Shown: in pieces, positions 41,696 through 52,145 of the stretch
How the letters are laid out: each line of letters begins with the position of its first letter
Numbering within the stretch: the stretch's first letter is position 1
Origin: Haemophilus sputorum CCUG 13788
GTDB taxonomy: Bacteria; Pseudomonadota; Gammaproteobacteria; Enterobacterales; Pasteurellaceae
Reading direction: 5' to 3'
NCBI RefSeq assembly: GCF_000238795.1
Contig: NZ_AFNK01000071.1
Coordinates: 1 to 64,000, forward strand
DNA length: 64,000 nt
The notes under the pieces: model-generated
What the model saw: the letters and a program-made list of their open reading frames with translations, nothing else
Told to the model about the DNA's origin: nothing
Database searches by the model: none
Translations under genes and position numbers: made by a program

Positions 41696-41719
41696 TGGGA
41701 GAAAAATTCTACCGCTTGT
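41696..41719 (-). repeat. Uptake signal sequence between mukF and mukE
   Basis: ACCGCTTGT (41711-41719) reaches the mukF stop codon, with TTTGCAAA further left (from about 41688). It fills much of the 57-base gap between the two genes. Confidence 0.7.
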
Positions 41720-43050
41720 TATTTGTTATATTGGTCAATCACGTTCGCTTGAACTTCTGCGCCAGTGTCGTTAATCGCTTGCCATTCTGGGTAAACTGCT
41801 TGGCTATCTAGACTTGCCATGCCTAATTTAACAGCCTGATCCACAATAATACGCGCTACATCAAAATGTCGGGTTTGTGGATATCGAGCAAGCTGTTCAC
41901 GCAAGATTGCACCTAAATCCATTGGTTTGCCTTTATCACGGTATGGCGCAAGCTGTGCTTGCATTATTGCTATGATCTGCTCTTGTACATCAGAAAGTGA
42001 TTCATATTCCAATTCTGTTGGCAACTCACCGACAGCCTCTGCTTCATTTAATGCGGCATCCTCATCACGTAAATCAAGAAGAGATTGCGCTTTCGCAATA
42101 TGTAATAACCAAGGCGATTCAAAGTAATCTTGAATAGATTGGCGTAAGCGTTGACCAAACACACGGTTTTTATCCATATCAATCGCAGTACGAATGAATT
42201 TATGCACATGGCGATCGTAACCAATCCAAAGATCTATCGCCTGTTGTCCCCAACTCATAATTCTGTCTAATTTGTTCTGCAAATTCACAATGAGCTGATC
42301 GATAAAATCTAAATCTTCACGCCCAATTAGGCAGCTTTGAATACGTAATAATTGCGATTGAAGTTTATCGCCCGCGGCATTGAGGGTATCTTGTAATTCA
42401 CGTAAGTTGCCAGAAGTTTCATCTAACAAACGTTCACAGCTCGTAATCGCTTCATGCCAGTTTTGGCTTAATAATTCTGCGATTCGTTCACGAATTTGGT
42501 GCTGATTTTCATCCATCATTCGTTGTGAAAGATCGATGCTGTCAAAAATTTCTGCCACCGAATACTTTAATGGCGCAAAAACATTGTTACGCCAAAAACG
42601 CTCATCTCCGCCTTCTTCTGCAGAATTTGAAGCACGTTGGATCTCATCAGCCACAATCGATAATTGAATCGATAAACGCAAGGTGGAAAATTCACGCTGG
42701 CGAACGTAATAATCTGCTACACCTACGCCAAGCGGGGTTAAGCGATAAATCGCTAGCCCTTCGGTAAACTCACTAGAAAAACGGTTTAAAAAGCGTTGTC
42801 TAACCAAATCATTGATCGCATTATTCGCACGTTGACTCAAGCTACTTTCTGATTGCTCAAATGTTTGGGAAACATAACGAAATAGATCGATTAAATCGCT
42901 TTCAAGCAATTCTCCATCCGTTTGTTCATTATTATAAATGGAAATCGCCAATAGAAACGCGAGGCGATCGCTGGATAACGAAAGCGAAAATTCTCTCTCT
43001 TTGGTCCAATTGATCAGTTCTGGAATGGTTTTTGCCAGTTCGGTTTGCAT
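41719..43050 (-). CDS. mukF: Condensin kleisin MukF
   Basis: Kleisin that dimerises and bridges MukB heads, binding MukE. The 443-residue protein from this start has an N-terminal winged-helix dimer domain (about 1-115), a helical middle with [16 protein letters not shown], and the conserved [35 protein letters not shown] (here about 275-309). Its C-terminal winged helix ends [17 protein letters not shown]. The open frame extends 39 codons further upstream, but only the ATG at 43048-43050 ([12 protein letters not shown]) gives the family N-terminus. It is first in mukF-mukE-mukB. Confidence 0.94.
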   Translation of the reverse strand: MQTELAKTIPELINWTKEREFSLSLSSDRLAFLLAISIYNNEQTDGELLESDLIDLFRYVSQTFEQSESSLSQRANNAINDLVRQRFLNRFSSEFTEGLAIYRLTPLGVGVADYYVRQREFSTLRLSIQLSIVADEIQRASNSAEEGGDERFWRNNVFAPLKYSVAEIFDSIDLSQRMMDENQHQIRERIAELLSQNWHEAITSCERLLDETSGNLRELQDTLNAAGDKLQSQLLRIQSCLIGREDLDFIDQLIVNLQNKLDRIMSWGQQAIDLWIGYDRHVHKFIRTAIDMDKNRVFGQRLRQSIQDYFESPWLLHIAKAQSLLDLRDEDAALNEAEAVGELPTELEYESLSDVQEQIIAIMQAQLAPYRDKGKPMDLGAILREQLARYPQTRHFDVARIIVDQAVKLGMASLDSQAVYPEWQAINDTGAEVQANVIDQYNK

Positions 43051-43127
43051 AACGCTGTCATCCGCTTCGATTAGGTAAGTAAATAGGCTGATAAAGTGGC
43101 TCATTGTACAAGAAATGAGACGAAAAA

Positions 43128-43172
43128 AAAAGCGGTGAGGATTTGCAAATCTTTCGCAAAATCTCACCGCTT
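43128..43172 (-). terminator. parC terminator from an inverted uptake-sequence pair
   Basis: AAGCGGTGAG and CTCACCGCTT form a 10-bp stem, with TTTGCAAA-like sequence inside the loop. On the minus strand it ends in nine T. It separates parC from mukF. A minus-strand TACAAT (43103-43108) just beyond could serve as a mukF -10, but its -35 is poor. Confidence 0.8.
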
Positions 43173-43178
43173 GTTAGC

Positions 43179-45428
43179 CTAGTCTACGATCTCTACTGTC
43201 GCATTCGTACTTAATCCACGGACTAATTGTGATCCTTTTCTTGCTCGCTCACCACGATAATTGTCAATATCACTTGGTTTTAAAGTGATTTTACGTTTAC
43301 CTGAAATAAAGACGAGAGAGTTGGTTGGTTTAATCAGCAATAAGCGTGTTAATAATTCAGTCCCCGCTTTAGCGGCTGCCGCAGAAATGTTAATAATCTT
43401 ATTTCCTTTACCTTTTGAAAGTGTTGGTAACTCGGTAATTGGGAAGACTAACATTCGCCCTACATTACTCATCGCCACAAGTGATATATCCTCATTCGCT
43501 TCAATATATTGCGGTGCCAATACTTGCGCGTTTTCAGTTAAGCTAATTACCGCTTTACCTGCTTTATTACGCGAAACTAAATCTTCAAATTGGCAGATAA
43601 AACCATAACCAGAATCAGAAGCCATTAAAATTTGCGCATCCATATTAGCCATCAACACATGTTGTACGGCTGCACCTTCTGGCAAGCTGATTTTGCCAGT
43701 AATTGGCTCCCCTTGCGAACGTGCTGATGGTAAGCTATTGGCATCTAATGTATAAGCGCGCCCCGTGCTATCTAAGAAAACAACTGGCTGATTGCTACGT
43801 CCACGCACATGAGCTAAATATCCATCACCCGCGCGATAACTTAATGCTTGCACATCAATATCATGGCCTTTTGCACAACGCACCCAACCTTTTTCAGAAA
43901 GGATTACCGTCACATCTTCGGTCGGGGTAAGCTCACTTTCTGAAATAGCTTTTGCCTCAGCACGCTCAACTAATGGAGAACGGCGAGGACTAGCAAAGGT
44001 TTTGGCATCCGCCTGGATTTCTTTTTTAATTAACGTGTTAAGGCGACGTTCAGAACTTAACGTTAATTGCAATTCATCGCGCTCTTTTTCAAGCTGGCTT
44101 TTCTCTGCTTGTAGTGCATGCTCTTCTAATTTTGCTAAATGACGTAAGCGTAAATTTAAAATTGCTTCCGCTTGAATTTCACTTAAATTAAAGCGAGCCA
44201 TCAATTCTGCTTTTGGATCATCTTCATTGCGAATAATCTCAATCACTTCATCAATGTTTAAATACGCAATCAGTAAACCGTCTAAAATATGTAAACGGTT
44301 TAAAATTTTATCCAGTCGATAATTTAAACGACGAGTCACTGTAGTACGTCTAAAGCTTAACCACTCTGTTAAAATTTCTACTAAGTTTTTGACTGCCGGC
44401 TTACCATCTAGCCCAAGCATATTCATATTGACTCGATAGTTTTTCTCTAGATCGGTAGTGGCAAATAGGTGATCCATCAAACCATCAAAATCAATCCGAT
44501 TGGAACGTGGCACAATGACCAAGCGAATCGGATTTTCATGATCAGATTCATCACGAATATCATCTACCATCGGCAATTTTTTATTACGCATTTGAGTGGC
44601 GATCTGCTCAATCACTTTTGAAGGCGAAGCTTGATGTGGTAACGCTGTAATCACAATCTCGCCATCTTCTTTACGCCAAGTTGCGCGCATTTTTATTGAG
44701 CCTTTACCTTGCTCATACATTTTTGCAATGTCTGCTTTTGGCGTAATAATTTCTGCTTCTGTTGGATAATCTGGCCCTTGTACCACTTCAAGTAAATCCG
44801 CTAAACTTGCTTTCGGATTATCTAACAACATGACACAGGCGTCTGCTAGCTCATTAAGATTGTGCGGTGGAATATCGGTTGCCATTCCCACAGCAATCCC
44901 CATCGTACCGTTAAGTAAAATATGCGGCAAACGTGCAGGTAAATATTTTGGCTCTTCTAATGTTCCATCAAAGTTAGGCTGGTAATCAACTGTACCTTGC
45001 CCTAACTCGCCAAGCAAAATCTCTGCCATTTTAGACAGTTTAGATTCGGTATAACGCATGGCTGCAAATGATTTAGGATCATCTGGTGCACCCCAGTTTC
45101 CTTGCCCATCAATGAGTGGATATCGGTAAGAAAATGGTTGTGCCATCAGCACCATAGCTTCATAACAAGCGCTGTCACCATGTGGGTGGAATTTACCTAA
45201 CACATCTCCGACAGTACGAGCCGATTTTTTATATTTTGCCGAAGCATTTAAGCCTAATTCAGACATCGCATAAATAATACGGCGCTGTACAGGCTTTAAG
45301 CCATCACCGATAAACGGTAATGCCCTATCCATAATTACATACATCGAATAGTTTAAATAAGCATCTTCAGTAAAACGCTTAATCGGCATTTGCTCAACGC
45401 CTTCGTAGTTAATTATTTCTGTAGTCAT
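43179..45428 (-). CDS. parC: DNA topoisomerase IV subunit A (ParC)
   Basis: Decatenates sister chromosomes together with ParE. The 749-residue protein has the winged-helix breakage-reunion domain with the catalytic Tyr in [12 protein letters not shown], a coiled-coil gate (about 380-500) and a C-terminal beta-pinwheel. The quinolone-determining residues read as wild type: Ser86 and Glu90 in [12 protein letters not shown]. The RNase-like length (752 in E. coli) is normal. In E. coli and H. influenzae parC lies near parE; here parE is absent from the window and mukFEB follows instead. argO lies upstream, 18 bases away on the same strand, so the two may share a transcript. Confidence 0.96.
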   Translation of the reverse strand: MTTEIINYEGVEQMPIKRFTEDAYLNYSMYVIMDRALPFIGDGLKPVQRRIIYAMSELGLNASAKYKKSARTVGDVLGKFHPHGDSACYEAMVLMAQPFSYRYPLIDGQGNWGAPDDPKSFAAMRYTESKLSKMAEILLGELGQGTVDYQPNFDGTLEEPKYLPARLPHILLNGTMGIAVGMATDIPPHNLNELADACVMLLDNPKASLADLLEVVQGPDYPTEAEIITPKADIAKMYEQGKGSIKMRATWRKEDGEIVITALPHQASPSKVIEQIATQMRNKKLPMVDDIRDESDHENPIRLVIVPRSNRIDFDGLMDHLFATTDLEKNYRVNMNMLGLDGKPAVKNLVEILTEWLSFRRTTVTRRLNYRLDKILNRLHILDGLLIAYLNIDEVIEIIRNEDDPKAELMARFNLSEIQAEAILNLRLRHLAKLEEHALQAEKSQLEKERDELQLTLSSERRLNTLIKKEIQADAKTFASPRRSPLVERAEAKAISESELTPTEDVTVILSEKGWVRCAKGHDIDVQALSYRAGDGYLAHVRGRSNQPVVFLDSTGRAYTLDANSLPSARSQGEPITGKISLPEGAAVQHVLMANMDAQILMASDSGYGFICQFEDLVSRNKAGKAVISLTENAQVLAPQYIEANEDISLVAMSNVGRMLVFPITELPTLSKGKGNKIINISAAAAKAGTELLTRLLLIKPTNSLVFISGKRKITLKPSDIDNYRGERARKGSQLVRGLSTNATVEIVD

Positions 45429-45446
45429 AACTTAAAAAATTATCGA

Positions 45447-46082
45447 TTAAAAATCCAAAATCTGTTTCGCAAGATGAAATGCGTAGAACAATAAACTTGC
45501 AGCGATGGCATACATGATTAGCCCGGTAAGTATATCTAAAATCTGCCAAGTGCGACGTTTTTTAAAATAGGGGGAAAGAAATTGTGCCCCATACCCTAGC
45601 CCAAAAAACCACAGTAACGAACAAGATAAGGCGCCTATGAGGAATTCTATCTTGCCTCTAAAATCTAATTGCCCACCAATGCCACCTAAAATCATCACCG
45701 TATCAATATAAACTTGAGGATTTAAAAAAGTGATGGCAAAGGCAATCCATAATACTTTTTTGAAACTAGCTGATTGTGGCCCATTCATCGCTAATACATC
45801 AGCACTTTTGAATGCCGTAATAAATGAACGACTACCATAAGTCAATAAAAATACCGAGCCCAATAGCGCAATGACTAAACTAAACACAGGCAATTCAGCC
45901 AAAATTGAACCTAAGCCTAGTACACCTAACCCCATCAATAATACATCACCGACAAAACAGATGAGGGCAATCCAAAAAACATGCTGCCTAATAATGCCTT
46001 GCTTAAGTAAAAAAGCATTTTGTGCGCCAATTGAGACAATTAAGCCAAAAGAGACGATAAAACCTTTTAGGATAATTTCCAT
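45447..46082 (-). CDS. argO: LysE/ArgO-family amino acid exporter
   Basis: Inner-membrane exporter, in E. coli for arginine and canavanine. The 211-residue protein has about six membrane helices, the N-terminal SIGAQNAFLLKQGIIRQH motif (about 17-34) and the family block ITFLNPQVYIDTVMILGG in the middle. The ATG at 46080-46082 (MEIILKGFIV) is chosen over an in-frame ATG at 46124 whose extra residues are not family-like. The substrate is inferred from ArgO-like motifs; lysine is an alternative. It is divergent from pnp. Confidence 0.83.
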   Translation of the reverse strand: MEIILKGFIVSFGLIVSIGAQNAFLLKQGIIRQHVFWIALICFVGDVLLMGLGVLGLGSILAELPVFSLVIALLGSVFLLTYGSRSFITAFKSADVLAMNGPQSASFKKVLWIAFAITFLNPQVYIDTVMILGGIGGQLDFRGKIEFLIGALSCSLLWFFGLGYGAQFLSPYFKKRRTWQILDILTGLIMYAIAASLLFYAFHLAKQILDF

Positions 46083-46143
46083 ACTATTCTTAAAAATGTC
46101 AAAGTATAGCAAAACTTTTGTCAATTGCTTGTGGATTTCCGTT

Positions 46144-46176
46144 ACAAGCGGTCAATTTTGGGGATTTTTTTGTAAA
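46144..46176 (+). repeat. Uptake signal sequence in the argO/pnp gap
   Basis: ACAAGCGGTC (46144-46153) followed by AATTTTGGGGATTTTTTTGTAAA, an extended copy with a slightly altered right half. It lies upstream of the pnp promoter. Confidence 0.7.
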
Positions 46177-46213
46177 TTCATAAGAAATCGGCGCTTTTAG
46201 CCGAAAAAGTCTG

Positions 46214-46219
46214 TATAAT
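46214..46219 (+). promoter_or_regulatory. pnp promoter -10
   Basis: A perfect TATAAT at 46214-46219 lies 125 bases before pnp and about 29 bases before the leader stem-loop. The -35 (GCGCTT-like, 46191-46196) is weak. Confidence 0.5.
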
Positions 46220-46247
46220 GCCTTCCGTTTATTTCTTATATTGAGAG

Positions 46248-46293
46248 GCGGCTATCAGAAATGCTTTGACAGCAAAACCTTTCTGCTAGTCGC
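46248..46293 (+). promoter_or_regulatory. pnp leader stem-loop, probable RNase III autoregulatory site
   Basis: GCGGCTATCAGAAA (46248-46261) pairs with TTTCTGCTAGTCGC (46280-46293): 14 positions with one mismatch and one G-U pair, around an 18-base loop. In E. coli the pnp leader has such a long duplex, cut by RNase III and then degraded by PNPase to repress its own synthesis. Same position and shape here; function is inferred. Confidence 0.7.
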
Positions 46294-46344
46294 AATTTTA
46301 GAAATAAACATAAGTATAGATATTATTAGCATAAAGGATTTTTT

Positions 46345-48483
46345 ATGACTCCAATCGTCAAGCAATTTAAATACGGTCAACATACCGTTACCTTAGAAAC
46401 TGGCGCAATCGCACGCCAAGCAACCGCGGCCGTTATGGCAAGCATGGACGACACTACAGTATTTGTTACTGTCGTTGCTAAAAAAGATGTAAAAGAAGGT
46501 CAAGACTTTTTCCCATTAACTGTAGATTATCAAGAGCGTACTTACGCAGCAGGTCGGATTCCTGGTGGTTTCTTCAAACGTGAAGGCCGTCCATCTGAAG
46601 GCGAGACCTTAGTTGCTCGTTTAATCGACCGCCCAGTTCGTCCTCTTTTCCCTGAAGGTTTCTTCAACGAAATTCAAGTTATTGCGACCGTGGTTTCTGT
46701 TAATCCACAAATTAGCCCAGATTTAGTCGCGATGATTGGTGCATCAGCTGCACTTTCTTTATCTGGCGTACCATTTAACGGCCCAATCGGTGCAGCGCGC
46801 GTTGGTTTCATCAACGATCAATTCGTATTAAACCCAACCATTTCAGAACAAAAACAAAGCCGTTTAGACTTAGTTGTTGCTGGTACAGACAAAGCTGTGT
46901 TAATGGTAGAGTCTGAAGCAGATGTATTAACCGAAGAACAAATGCTTTCAGCTGTAGTATTCGGTCATCAACAACAACAAGTTGTAATCGAAAACATCAA
47001 AGAATTCGTTCGTGAAGCTGGCAAACCTCGCTGGGATTGGGTTGCACCAGAACCAAATACAGATTTAATCAACAAAGTAAAAGCTTTAGCAGAAGCGCGT
47101 ATTGGTGATGCTTACCGTATTACTGAAAAACAAGCTCGTTACGCACAAATTGATGAAATCAAGGCAGAAGTAATTGCAACATTAACTGCAGAAGACGAAA
47201 CCGTTTCTGAAGGTGCGATCATCGATATTATTACTGCATTAGAAAGCTCAATCGTGCGTGGTCGTATTTTAGCAGGTGAACCTCGTATTGATGGACGTAC
47301 TAAAGACACAGTTCGTGCATTAGACATCTGCACAGGTGTATTACCACGCACTCACGGTTCTGCTATCTTCACACGTGGCGAAACCCAAGCATTAGCGGTT
47401 GCAACATTAGGTACTGAGCGTGATGCACAAATTATTGATGAATTAACAGGTGAGAAATCAGATCGTTTCTTATTCCACTATAACTTCCCTCCATACTCTG
47501 TAGGTGAAACTGGTCGTATTGGTTCTCCAAAACGTCGTGAAATTGGTCACGGTCGCTTAGCAAAACGTGGCGTATTAGCTGTGATGCCAAGTGCAGAAGA
47601 ATTCCCATATGTTGTACGTGTGGTTTCTGAAATTACAGAATCAAACGGTTCATCATCAATGGCTTCTGTTTGTGGTGCATCTTTAGCGCTCATGGATGCG
47701 GGTGTGCCAATTAAAGCAGCTGTTGCAGGTATTGCAATGGGCTTAGTAAAAGAAAATGACAACTTTGTTGTGCTTTCTGATATTTTAGGTGATGAAGACC
47801 ATTTAGGTGATATGGACTTTAAAGTAGCTGGTACACGTGAAGGTGTAACTGCACTACAAATGGATATTAAAATTGAAGGTATCACCCCTGAAATTATGCA
47901 AATTGCGTTAAACCAAGCTAAAGGTGCTCGTATGCACATTTTAGGTGTAATGGAACAAGCCATTCCTGCACCGCGTGCAGATATCTCAGACTACGCACCG
48001 CGTATCCACACCATGAAAATTGATCCGAAGAAAATCAAAGATGTTATCGGTAAAGGTGGTGCAACTATTCGTGCATTAACTGAAGAAACTGGTACTTCTA
48101 TTGACATCGATGATGATGGTACTGTAAAAATTGCAGCAACGGATAATAATGCTGCTAAAGCAGTAATGGCGCGTATTGAAGATATCGTGGCAGAAGTTGA
48201 AGTAAATGCAATTTATACCGGTAAAGTTACCCGTGTTGTAGATTTCGGTGCATTCGTTTCTATCTTAGGCGGTAAAGAGGGATTAGTACATATCTCTCAA
48301 ATTACTGATGCTCGTGTAGAACGTGTTTCTGACTACCTAACTGTAGGTCAAGAAGTTCAAGTGAAAGTTGTGGAAATCGATCGTCAAAATCGTATCCGCT
48401 TAACAATGAAAGACTTGAATAATGTTGCCTCAGAAACTCCTGAAGAAACGCCTGCAGAATTAACCGAACAGGCTGAAATCTAG
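46345..48483 (+). CDS. pnp: Polynucleotide phosphorylase (PNPase)
   Basis: Trimeric 3'-to-5' phosphorolytic exoribonuclease of the RNA degradosome. The 712-residue protein has two RNase PH domains separated by a helical domain. The first carries [27 protein letters not shown]; the second (about 315-540) carries [14 protein letters not shown] and [23 protein letters not shown] ([16 protein letters not shown], about 570) and S1 ([17 protein letters not shown], about 625) domains follow. AAAGGA precedes the ATG. rpsO, upstream of pnp in E. coli, is not here. nlpI and deaD follow, a conserved gammaproteobacterial order. Confidence 0.98.
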   Translation: MTPIVKQFKYGQHTVTLETGAIARQATAAVMASMDDTTVFVTVVAKKDVKEGQDFFPLTVDYQERTYAAGRIPGGFFKREGRPSEGETLVARLIDRPVRPLFPEGFFNEIQVIATVVSVNPQISPDLVAMIGASAALSLSGVPFNGPIGAARVGFINDQFVLNPTISEQKQSRLDLVVAGTDKAVLMVESEADVLTEEQMLSAVVFGHQQQQVVIENIKEFVREAGKPRWDWVAPEPNTDLINKVKALAEARIGDAYRITEKQARYAQIDEIKAEVIATLTAEDETVSEGAIIDIITALESSIVRGRILAGEPRIDGRTKDTVRALDICTGVLPRTHGSAIFTRGETQALAVATLGTERDAQIIDELTGEKSDRFLFHYNFPPYSVGETGRIGSPKRREIGHGRLAKRGVLAVMPSAEEFPYVVRVVSEITESNGSSSMASVCGASLALMDAGVPIKAAVAGIAMGLVKENDNFVVLSDILGDEDHLGDMDFKVAGTREGVTALQMDIKIEGITPEIMQIALNQAKGARMHILGVMEQAIPAPRADISDYAPRIHTMKIDPKKIKDVIGKGGATIRALTEETGTSIDIDDDGTVKIAATDNNAAKAVMARIEDIVAEVEVNAIYTGKVTRVVDFGAFVSILGGKEGLVHISQITDARVERVSDYLTVGQEVQVKVVEIDRQNRIRLTMKDLNNVASETPEETPAELTEQAEI

Positions 48484-48491
48484 TGAATAAT

Positions 48492-48516
48492 ATCAGCCTC
48501 TTTTGAGGCTGATTTT
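48492..48516 (+). terminator. pnp terminator or attenuator
   Basis: ATCAGCCTC and GAGGCTGAT form a 9-bp stem with a TTTT loop, followed by TTT. The weak T run and the closeness of nlpI suggest partial read-through. Confidence 0.65.
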
Positions 48517-48534
48517 CCCAAGGCTGTGTTACGC

Positions 48535-49470
48535 ATGTCACTACAGACTAAAATTTTTCGATTCTTTTTTCTTAATTTATTAGCGGGATTCTTGCTTTCA
48601 GGTTGTATGAGTAGAAGTACATCTGAAATGATTTCTAGCGATAAGTTAGCACTGGCAGAACTTAACCCACAATTACGCTTCGATCAAGAAGTTATGGTGG
48701 TTCGTTTAAGCCAAGTTTTAGAGGAAGCGAAACTAAGCAATTCAGAACGTGCAGATCTTTATTTTGAACGAGGTGTTCTTTACGATAGCCTCGGTCTTTG
48801 GTCTCTTGCTCGTTATGATTTCTCACAAGCATTATCTCTTAATCAGAAAATGGTAGCAGCCTACAATTATATGGGGCTTTATTTACTATTAGATGATGAT
48901 TACGATAGTGCTATTGACGCCTTTAATGCCGTTTTAGAATTAGACTCCACTTATAGTTATACCTATTTAAATCGAGGTCTATCTTTTTATTACAGTGGAC
49001 GTTACTCTGAAGCAGAACGAGATTTAACTCGTTTTTACGAAGATGAACCGAAAGATCCTTATCGTGCATTATGGCTTTATTTCAATGAATTAGAATTGAT
49101 GCCCCTTGAGGCAAAAGCTAATTTAATGAAACGTGCAAAAAATTTATCACCTGATTTTTGGGGAACCAATGTTGTTCGCTATTTCTTAGGGGAACTTTCA
49201 CTTGCACAATTACGTTCAAAAATTGATGCGATGGCGCAACCGAATAGCGCACATTATGCAGAACTTTTAACCGAAACGTATTTTTATCTTGCAAAACAAA
49301 AACTCAAATCAAATGAAAGAGAAGAAGCCATTACCCTCTTTCGTCTTGCTTTAGCAAACCAAGTGTTTAACTTCGTTGAGTATCGTTTTGCTTTGTTTGA
49401 ACTGTCACAACTTCGTAATCAGGATGCGTTGACAGGTTTTCAAACAACTCCGGCTATTGTTGGGGAATAA
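48535..49470 (+). CDS. nlpI: Lipoprotein NlpI
   Basis: Outer-membrane lipoprotein with tetratricopeptide repeats; in E. coli it is an adaptor for the protease Prc that controls peptidoglycan endopeptidases such as MepS. The 311-residue protein has a lipoprotein signal ending LLSGC (Cys24), then repeated helical pairs (about 60-300) including [24 protein letters not shown] and [23 protein letters not shown] type TPR units. The ATG at 48535 is preferred to an in-frame GTG nine bases upstream. It sits between pnp and deaD, as in E. coli. Confidence 0.93.
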   Translation: MSLQTKIFRFFFLNLLAGFLLSGCMSRSTSEMISSDKLALAELNPQLRFDQEVMVVRLSQVLEEAKLSNSERADLYFERGVLYDSLGLWSLARYDFSQALSLNQKMVAAYNYMGLYLLLDDDYDSAIDAFNAVLELDSTYSYTYLNRGLSFYYSGRYSEAERDLTRFYEDEPKDPYRALWLYFNELELMPLEAKANLMKRAKNLSPDFWGTNVVRYFLGELSLAQLRSKIDAMAQPNSAHYAELLTETYFYLAKQKLKSNEREEAITLFRLALANQVFNFVEYRFALFELSQLRNQDALTGFQTTPAIVGE

Positions 49471-49480
49471 TTAGGAACGA

Positions 49481-49536
49481 ACAAGCGGTCAAATTAATCT
49501 GTTTTTTGCAAAACACAGCTAAAATCCGACCGCTTG
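49481..49536. repeat. Inverted uptake-sequence pair between nlpI and deaD
   Basis: ACAAGCGGTC (49481-49490) and GACCGCTTG (49528-49536) are opposed, with TTTTTTGCAAAA between them. A 9-bp stem can form, but no T run follows on the plus strand (CACTCACGG), so termination is doubtful here. Confidence 0.7.
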
Positions 49537-49605
49537 CACTCACGGGATATCGTTTAGGCATTTGTTTGCTTCACTTTTTCTTTTCTATTTACCTAGCAAT
49601 TTTTA

Positions 49606-49645
49606 GGTGCTCGGCACCCTATTATTTGTTGCGTGTTCAACACGC
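49606..49645 (+). promoter_or_regulatory. Two small hairpins in the deaD leader
   Basis: GGTGC-TCG-GCACC (49606-49618) and GCGTG-TTCAA-CACGC (49631-49645) are perfect 5-bp stems, 16 bases before the deaD start. Cold-shock leaders often fold near the start site; a regulatory role is only suggested. Confidence 0.4.
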
Positions 49646-49661
49646 TTATTATTGGATTTTT

Positions 49662-51482
49662 ATGACAACTGAATCACAAATTACTTTCGCAGACTTAGGT
49701 CTTCCTCAATCTATTCTTGATGCCGTTAACCAAATCGGTTTCGTCACCCCATCGCCTATTCAACAAGAAACTATTCCGCACCTACTAGAAGGTCGCGATG
49801 TTTTAGGTATGGCACAAACTGGTAGTGGTAAAACCGCAGCGTTCTCTCTCCCATTACTTTCAAAAATTGATCCAAACGCTCGCCATCCACAAATGTTAGT
49901 TATGGCGCCTACTCGTGAGTTAGCTATTCAGGTTGCTGATGCCTGTGAACAATTTACTAAAAATATGAAAGGTGTGCGTGTTGTAACCGTTTATGGTGGG
50001 CAACGCTATGACATCCAATTACGTGCATTAAAACAAGGTTCACAAGTCGTTGTGGGCACGCCTGGTCGTATTCTTGACCATATTCGCCGTGGCACATTAG
50101 ATCTTTCAGCCTTACAATCTATCGTATTAGATGAAGCTGATGAAATGTTACGTATGGGCTTTATTGATGATGTTGAAACCGTCATGGCGGAATTACCTGA
50201 AGATCACCAAACTGCACTCTTCTCTGCAACCATGCCAGAGCCAATTCGTCGCATCACTAAACGTTTTATGAAAAACCCGCAAGAGGTAAAAATTAAAGCT
50301 ACGCAACGTTCTGCGCCAGACATTACTCAAAGCTATTGGTTAGTCAATGGCTTCCGTAAAAATGATGCCTTATTACGCTTCTTAGAAGTAGAAGAATTTG
50401 ATGCAGCGATTATCTTCACTCGCACAAAAACTGGTACGGTTGATATTACTGAATTATGCGAACGTAATGGCTTCCGTACTGCAGCATTAAACGGAGATAT
50501 GACCCAACAAGCGCGTGAGCAAACCTTAGATAAATTAAAATCTGGTCGCTTAGATATTTTAGTTGCGACTGATGTTGCCGCTCGCGGTATTGACATTGAA
50601 CGCATCAGCTTAGTGGTAAACTACGATATTCCACTTGATGCAGAATCTTACGTTCACCGTATTGGTCGTACGGGCCGTGCTGGTCGTTCTGGTCGTGCAT
50701 TATTATTTGTAGAACCACGCGAACGCCGTTTATTGCGCAACATCGAAAACTTGATGAAAAAGCCAATTGATGAAGTTTCGATTCCAAACCATGAAATGCT
50801 CATGGAAAAACGCCGGGCGAAATTCAAAGCACGCGTTGCTAAACAATTAGAACATCATGATTTAGAAAAATATCGTGAATTGCTTGAAGATTTATTTACA
50901 GCAGATCAAGATCATGAAGAATTAGCTGCAGCAATGATGATGATGTTACAAGAGAAACAAAAACTGATTCTGCCACCAGACCCTGCAATTCGCCCTGCTC
51001 GTCAAGAACGTGGACGTCGTGATCGTGATGATCGTCGTAGTGAGCGTGGTGGTCGTGAACATCGTGAAAATAACGGTGTGGCTATGGATTTATACCGTAT
51101 TGAAATCGGCCGTGAAGATGGTGTAGAAGTCCGTCATATTGTAGGTGCTATTGCAAATGAAGGCGATATTAACAGCCGTTATATCGGACATATCAAGCTA
51201 TATGATACTTACTCTACAATTGAGTTACCGCAAGGCATGCCTAACCATTTAGTACAACATTTTGCACAAAAATCTCGTGTGCTAAATAAACAAATGCAAA
51301 TGTCATTATTAGGTCCAGCTGGTAGCCAATCAGGTCAATCATTTGAAGATCGTGGACGCCGTGATGATCGTCGTAATGACCGCCGCAACGACCGTCGCCG
51401 TGGCGAACGTGATAATGGTTTTAACAAAGATCGTAAAGGTGGCTTTAAAGAAAAACGCTTTAATGACCGCGGTCGTCGCTAA
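49662..51482 (+). CDS. deaD: ATP-dependent RNA helicase DeaD (CsdA)
   Basis: Cold-shock DEAD-box helicase acting in ribosome assembly and mRNA turnover. The 606-residue protein has the Q motif ([21 protein letters not shown]), [31 protein letters not shown], and [13 protein letters not shown] in order. A C-terminal DbpA-type RNA-binding domain (about 480-555) and an Arg/Asp-rich basic tail complete it. The open frame extends 52 codons upstream to a TTG, but that part covers the leader hairpins, lacks a ribosome site and is not family sequence, so the ATG at 49662 is used. A terminator follows. Confidence 0.96.
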   Translation: MTTESQITFADLGLPQSILDAVNQIGFVTPSPIQQETIPHLLEGRDVLGMAQTGSGKTAAFSLPLLSKIDPNARHPQMLVMAPTRELAIQVADACEQFTKNMKGVRVVTVYGGQRYDIQLRALKQGSQVVVGTPGRILDHIRRGTLDLSALQSIVLDEADEMLRMGFIDDVETVMAELPEDHQTALFSATMPEPIRRITKRFMKNPQEVKIKATQRSAPDITQSYWLVNGFRKNDALLRFLEVEEFDAAIIFTRTKTGTVDITELCERNGFRTAALNGDMTQQAREQTLDKLKSGRLDILVATDVAARGIDIERISLVVNYDIPLDAESYVHRIGRTGRAGRSGRALLFVEPRERRLLRNIENLMKKPIDEVSIPNHEMLMEKRRAKFKARVAKQLEHHDLEKYRELLEDLFTADQDHEELAAAMMMMLQEKQKLILPPDPAIRPARQERGRRDRDDRRSERGGREHRENNGVAMDLYRIEIGREDGVEVRHIVGAIANEGDINSRYIGHIKLYDTYSTIELPQGMPNHLVQHFAQKSRVLNKQMQMSLLGPAGSQSGQSFEDRGRRDDRRNDRRNDRRRGERDNGFNKDRKGGFKEKRFNDRGRR

Positions 51483-51502
51483 TCTGGTTTAATATGTAAA
51501 GC

Positions 51503-51530
51503 TAAAGGTGGAGATTTCTCCACCTTTAAT
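51503..51530 (+). terminator. deaD terminator
   Basis: TAAAGGTGGAGA and TCTCCACCTTTA form a 12-bp dyad followed by ATTTT, 20 bases past the deaD stop. Confidence 0.8.
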
Positions 51531-51595
51531 TTTAAAAATGCTCCATTATGTTTATTAAGAAATCCTATACTGATTGCCAAATTATCCCATCTGAA

Positions 51596-52063
51596 ATGGA
51601 CATTACCATGATGGAATATGCTATTAAACTGGCGCAAAAAGCTGAAGCACTTGGTGAAATTCCTGTCGGTGCGGTATTAGTGAGCCCTGCTGGTGAAATC
51701 ATTGGTGAAGGTTGGAATCAATCTATTCTCATGCATGATCCTACCGCTCACGCTGAAATGATGGCCATTCGCATGGCGGGACAATCTCTGCAAAATTATC
51801 GCTTAACTGACTGCACCTTATATGTCACCCTTGAACCTTGTGCAATGTGTGCTGGTGCTATTTTGCATAGCCGAATTGGTCGTTTGGTCTTTGGTGCTAG
51901 TGATTATAAAACCGGTGCAATTGGCTCTCGCTTTCATCTTTTTGAAGATTTTAAGATGAATCATTTACTCAATATTCAAGGTGGAGTATTAGGTTCTCTT
52001 TGCAGCCAACAAATTAGTGATTTTTTTAAAAAACGAAGAGCGTTCAAGAAAAGTCAAAAATAG
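51596..52063 (+). CDS. tadA: tRNA adenosine(34) deaminase TadA
   Basis: Makes inosine at the wobble position of tRNA-Arg(ACG). About 155 residues from this start. The zinc-dependent deaminase signatures HAEMMA (His ligand and catalytic Glu) and PCAMC (two Cys ligands) are present, with IPVGAVLV before and FGASDYKTGA after. The frame is open back to an ATG at 51548, but those 16 extra residues are not family-like and neither start has a good ribosome site. I chose the ATG at 51596 (MDITMMEYAIKLAQ), where similarity to E. coli TadA begins. It lies on the deaD strand after that gene's terminator. Confidence 0.9.
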   Translation: MDITMMEYAIKLAQKAEALGEIPVGAVLVSPAGEIIGEGWNQSILMHDPTAHAEMMAIRMAGQSLQNYRLTDCTLYVTLEPCAMCAGAILHSRIGRLVFGASDYKTGAIGSRFHLFEDFKMNHLLNIQGGVLGSLCSQQISDFFKKRRAFKKSQK

Positions 52064-52109
52064 ACATCTCAATATTTACAAGCGGTCATTTTGATTAAAA
52101 GTTTTACAA

Positions 52110-52143
52110 AAAGAGGCTTTATGAATAATCATAAAGCCTCTTT
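52110..52143. terminator. Bidirectional terminator between tadA and pgeF
   Basis: A perfect 15-bp stem (52110-52124 with 52129-52143, arms starting AAAGAGGCTTTATGA) closes a four-base loop between convergent genes. An uptake core (52078-52087) lies just before it. Confidence 0.85.
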
Positions 52144-52145
52144 GC

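Noticed and set aside
43051..43167. 39-codon N-terminal extension of MukF
   Set aside because: It overlaps the parC terminator and poly-A tract; family similarity starts at the ATG at 43048-43050.
43420..45428. Quinolone-resistance changes in ParC
   Set aside because: Ser86 and Glu90 are both wild type in the determining region.
49506..49661. 52-codon N-terminal extension of DeaD
   Set aside because: It starts with TTG without a ribosome site, is not part of the family and covers two leader hairpins and an uptake sequence; the ATG at 49662 fits.
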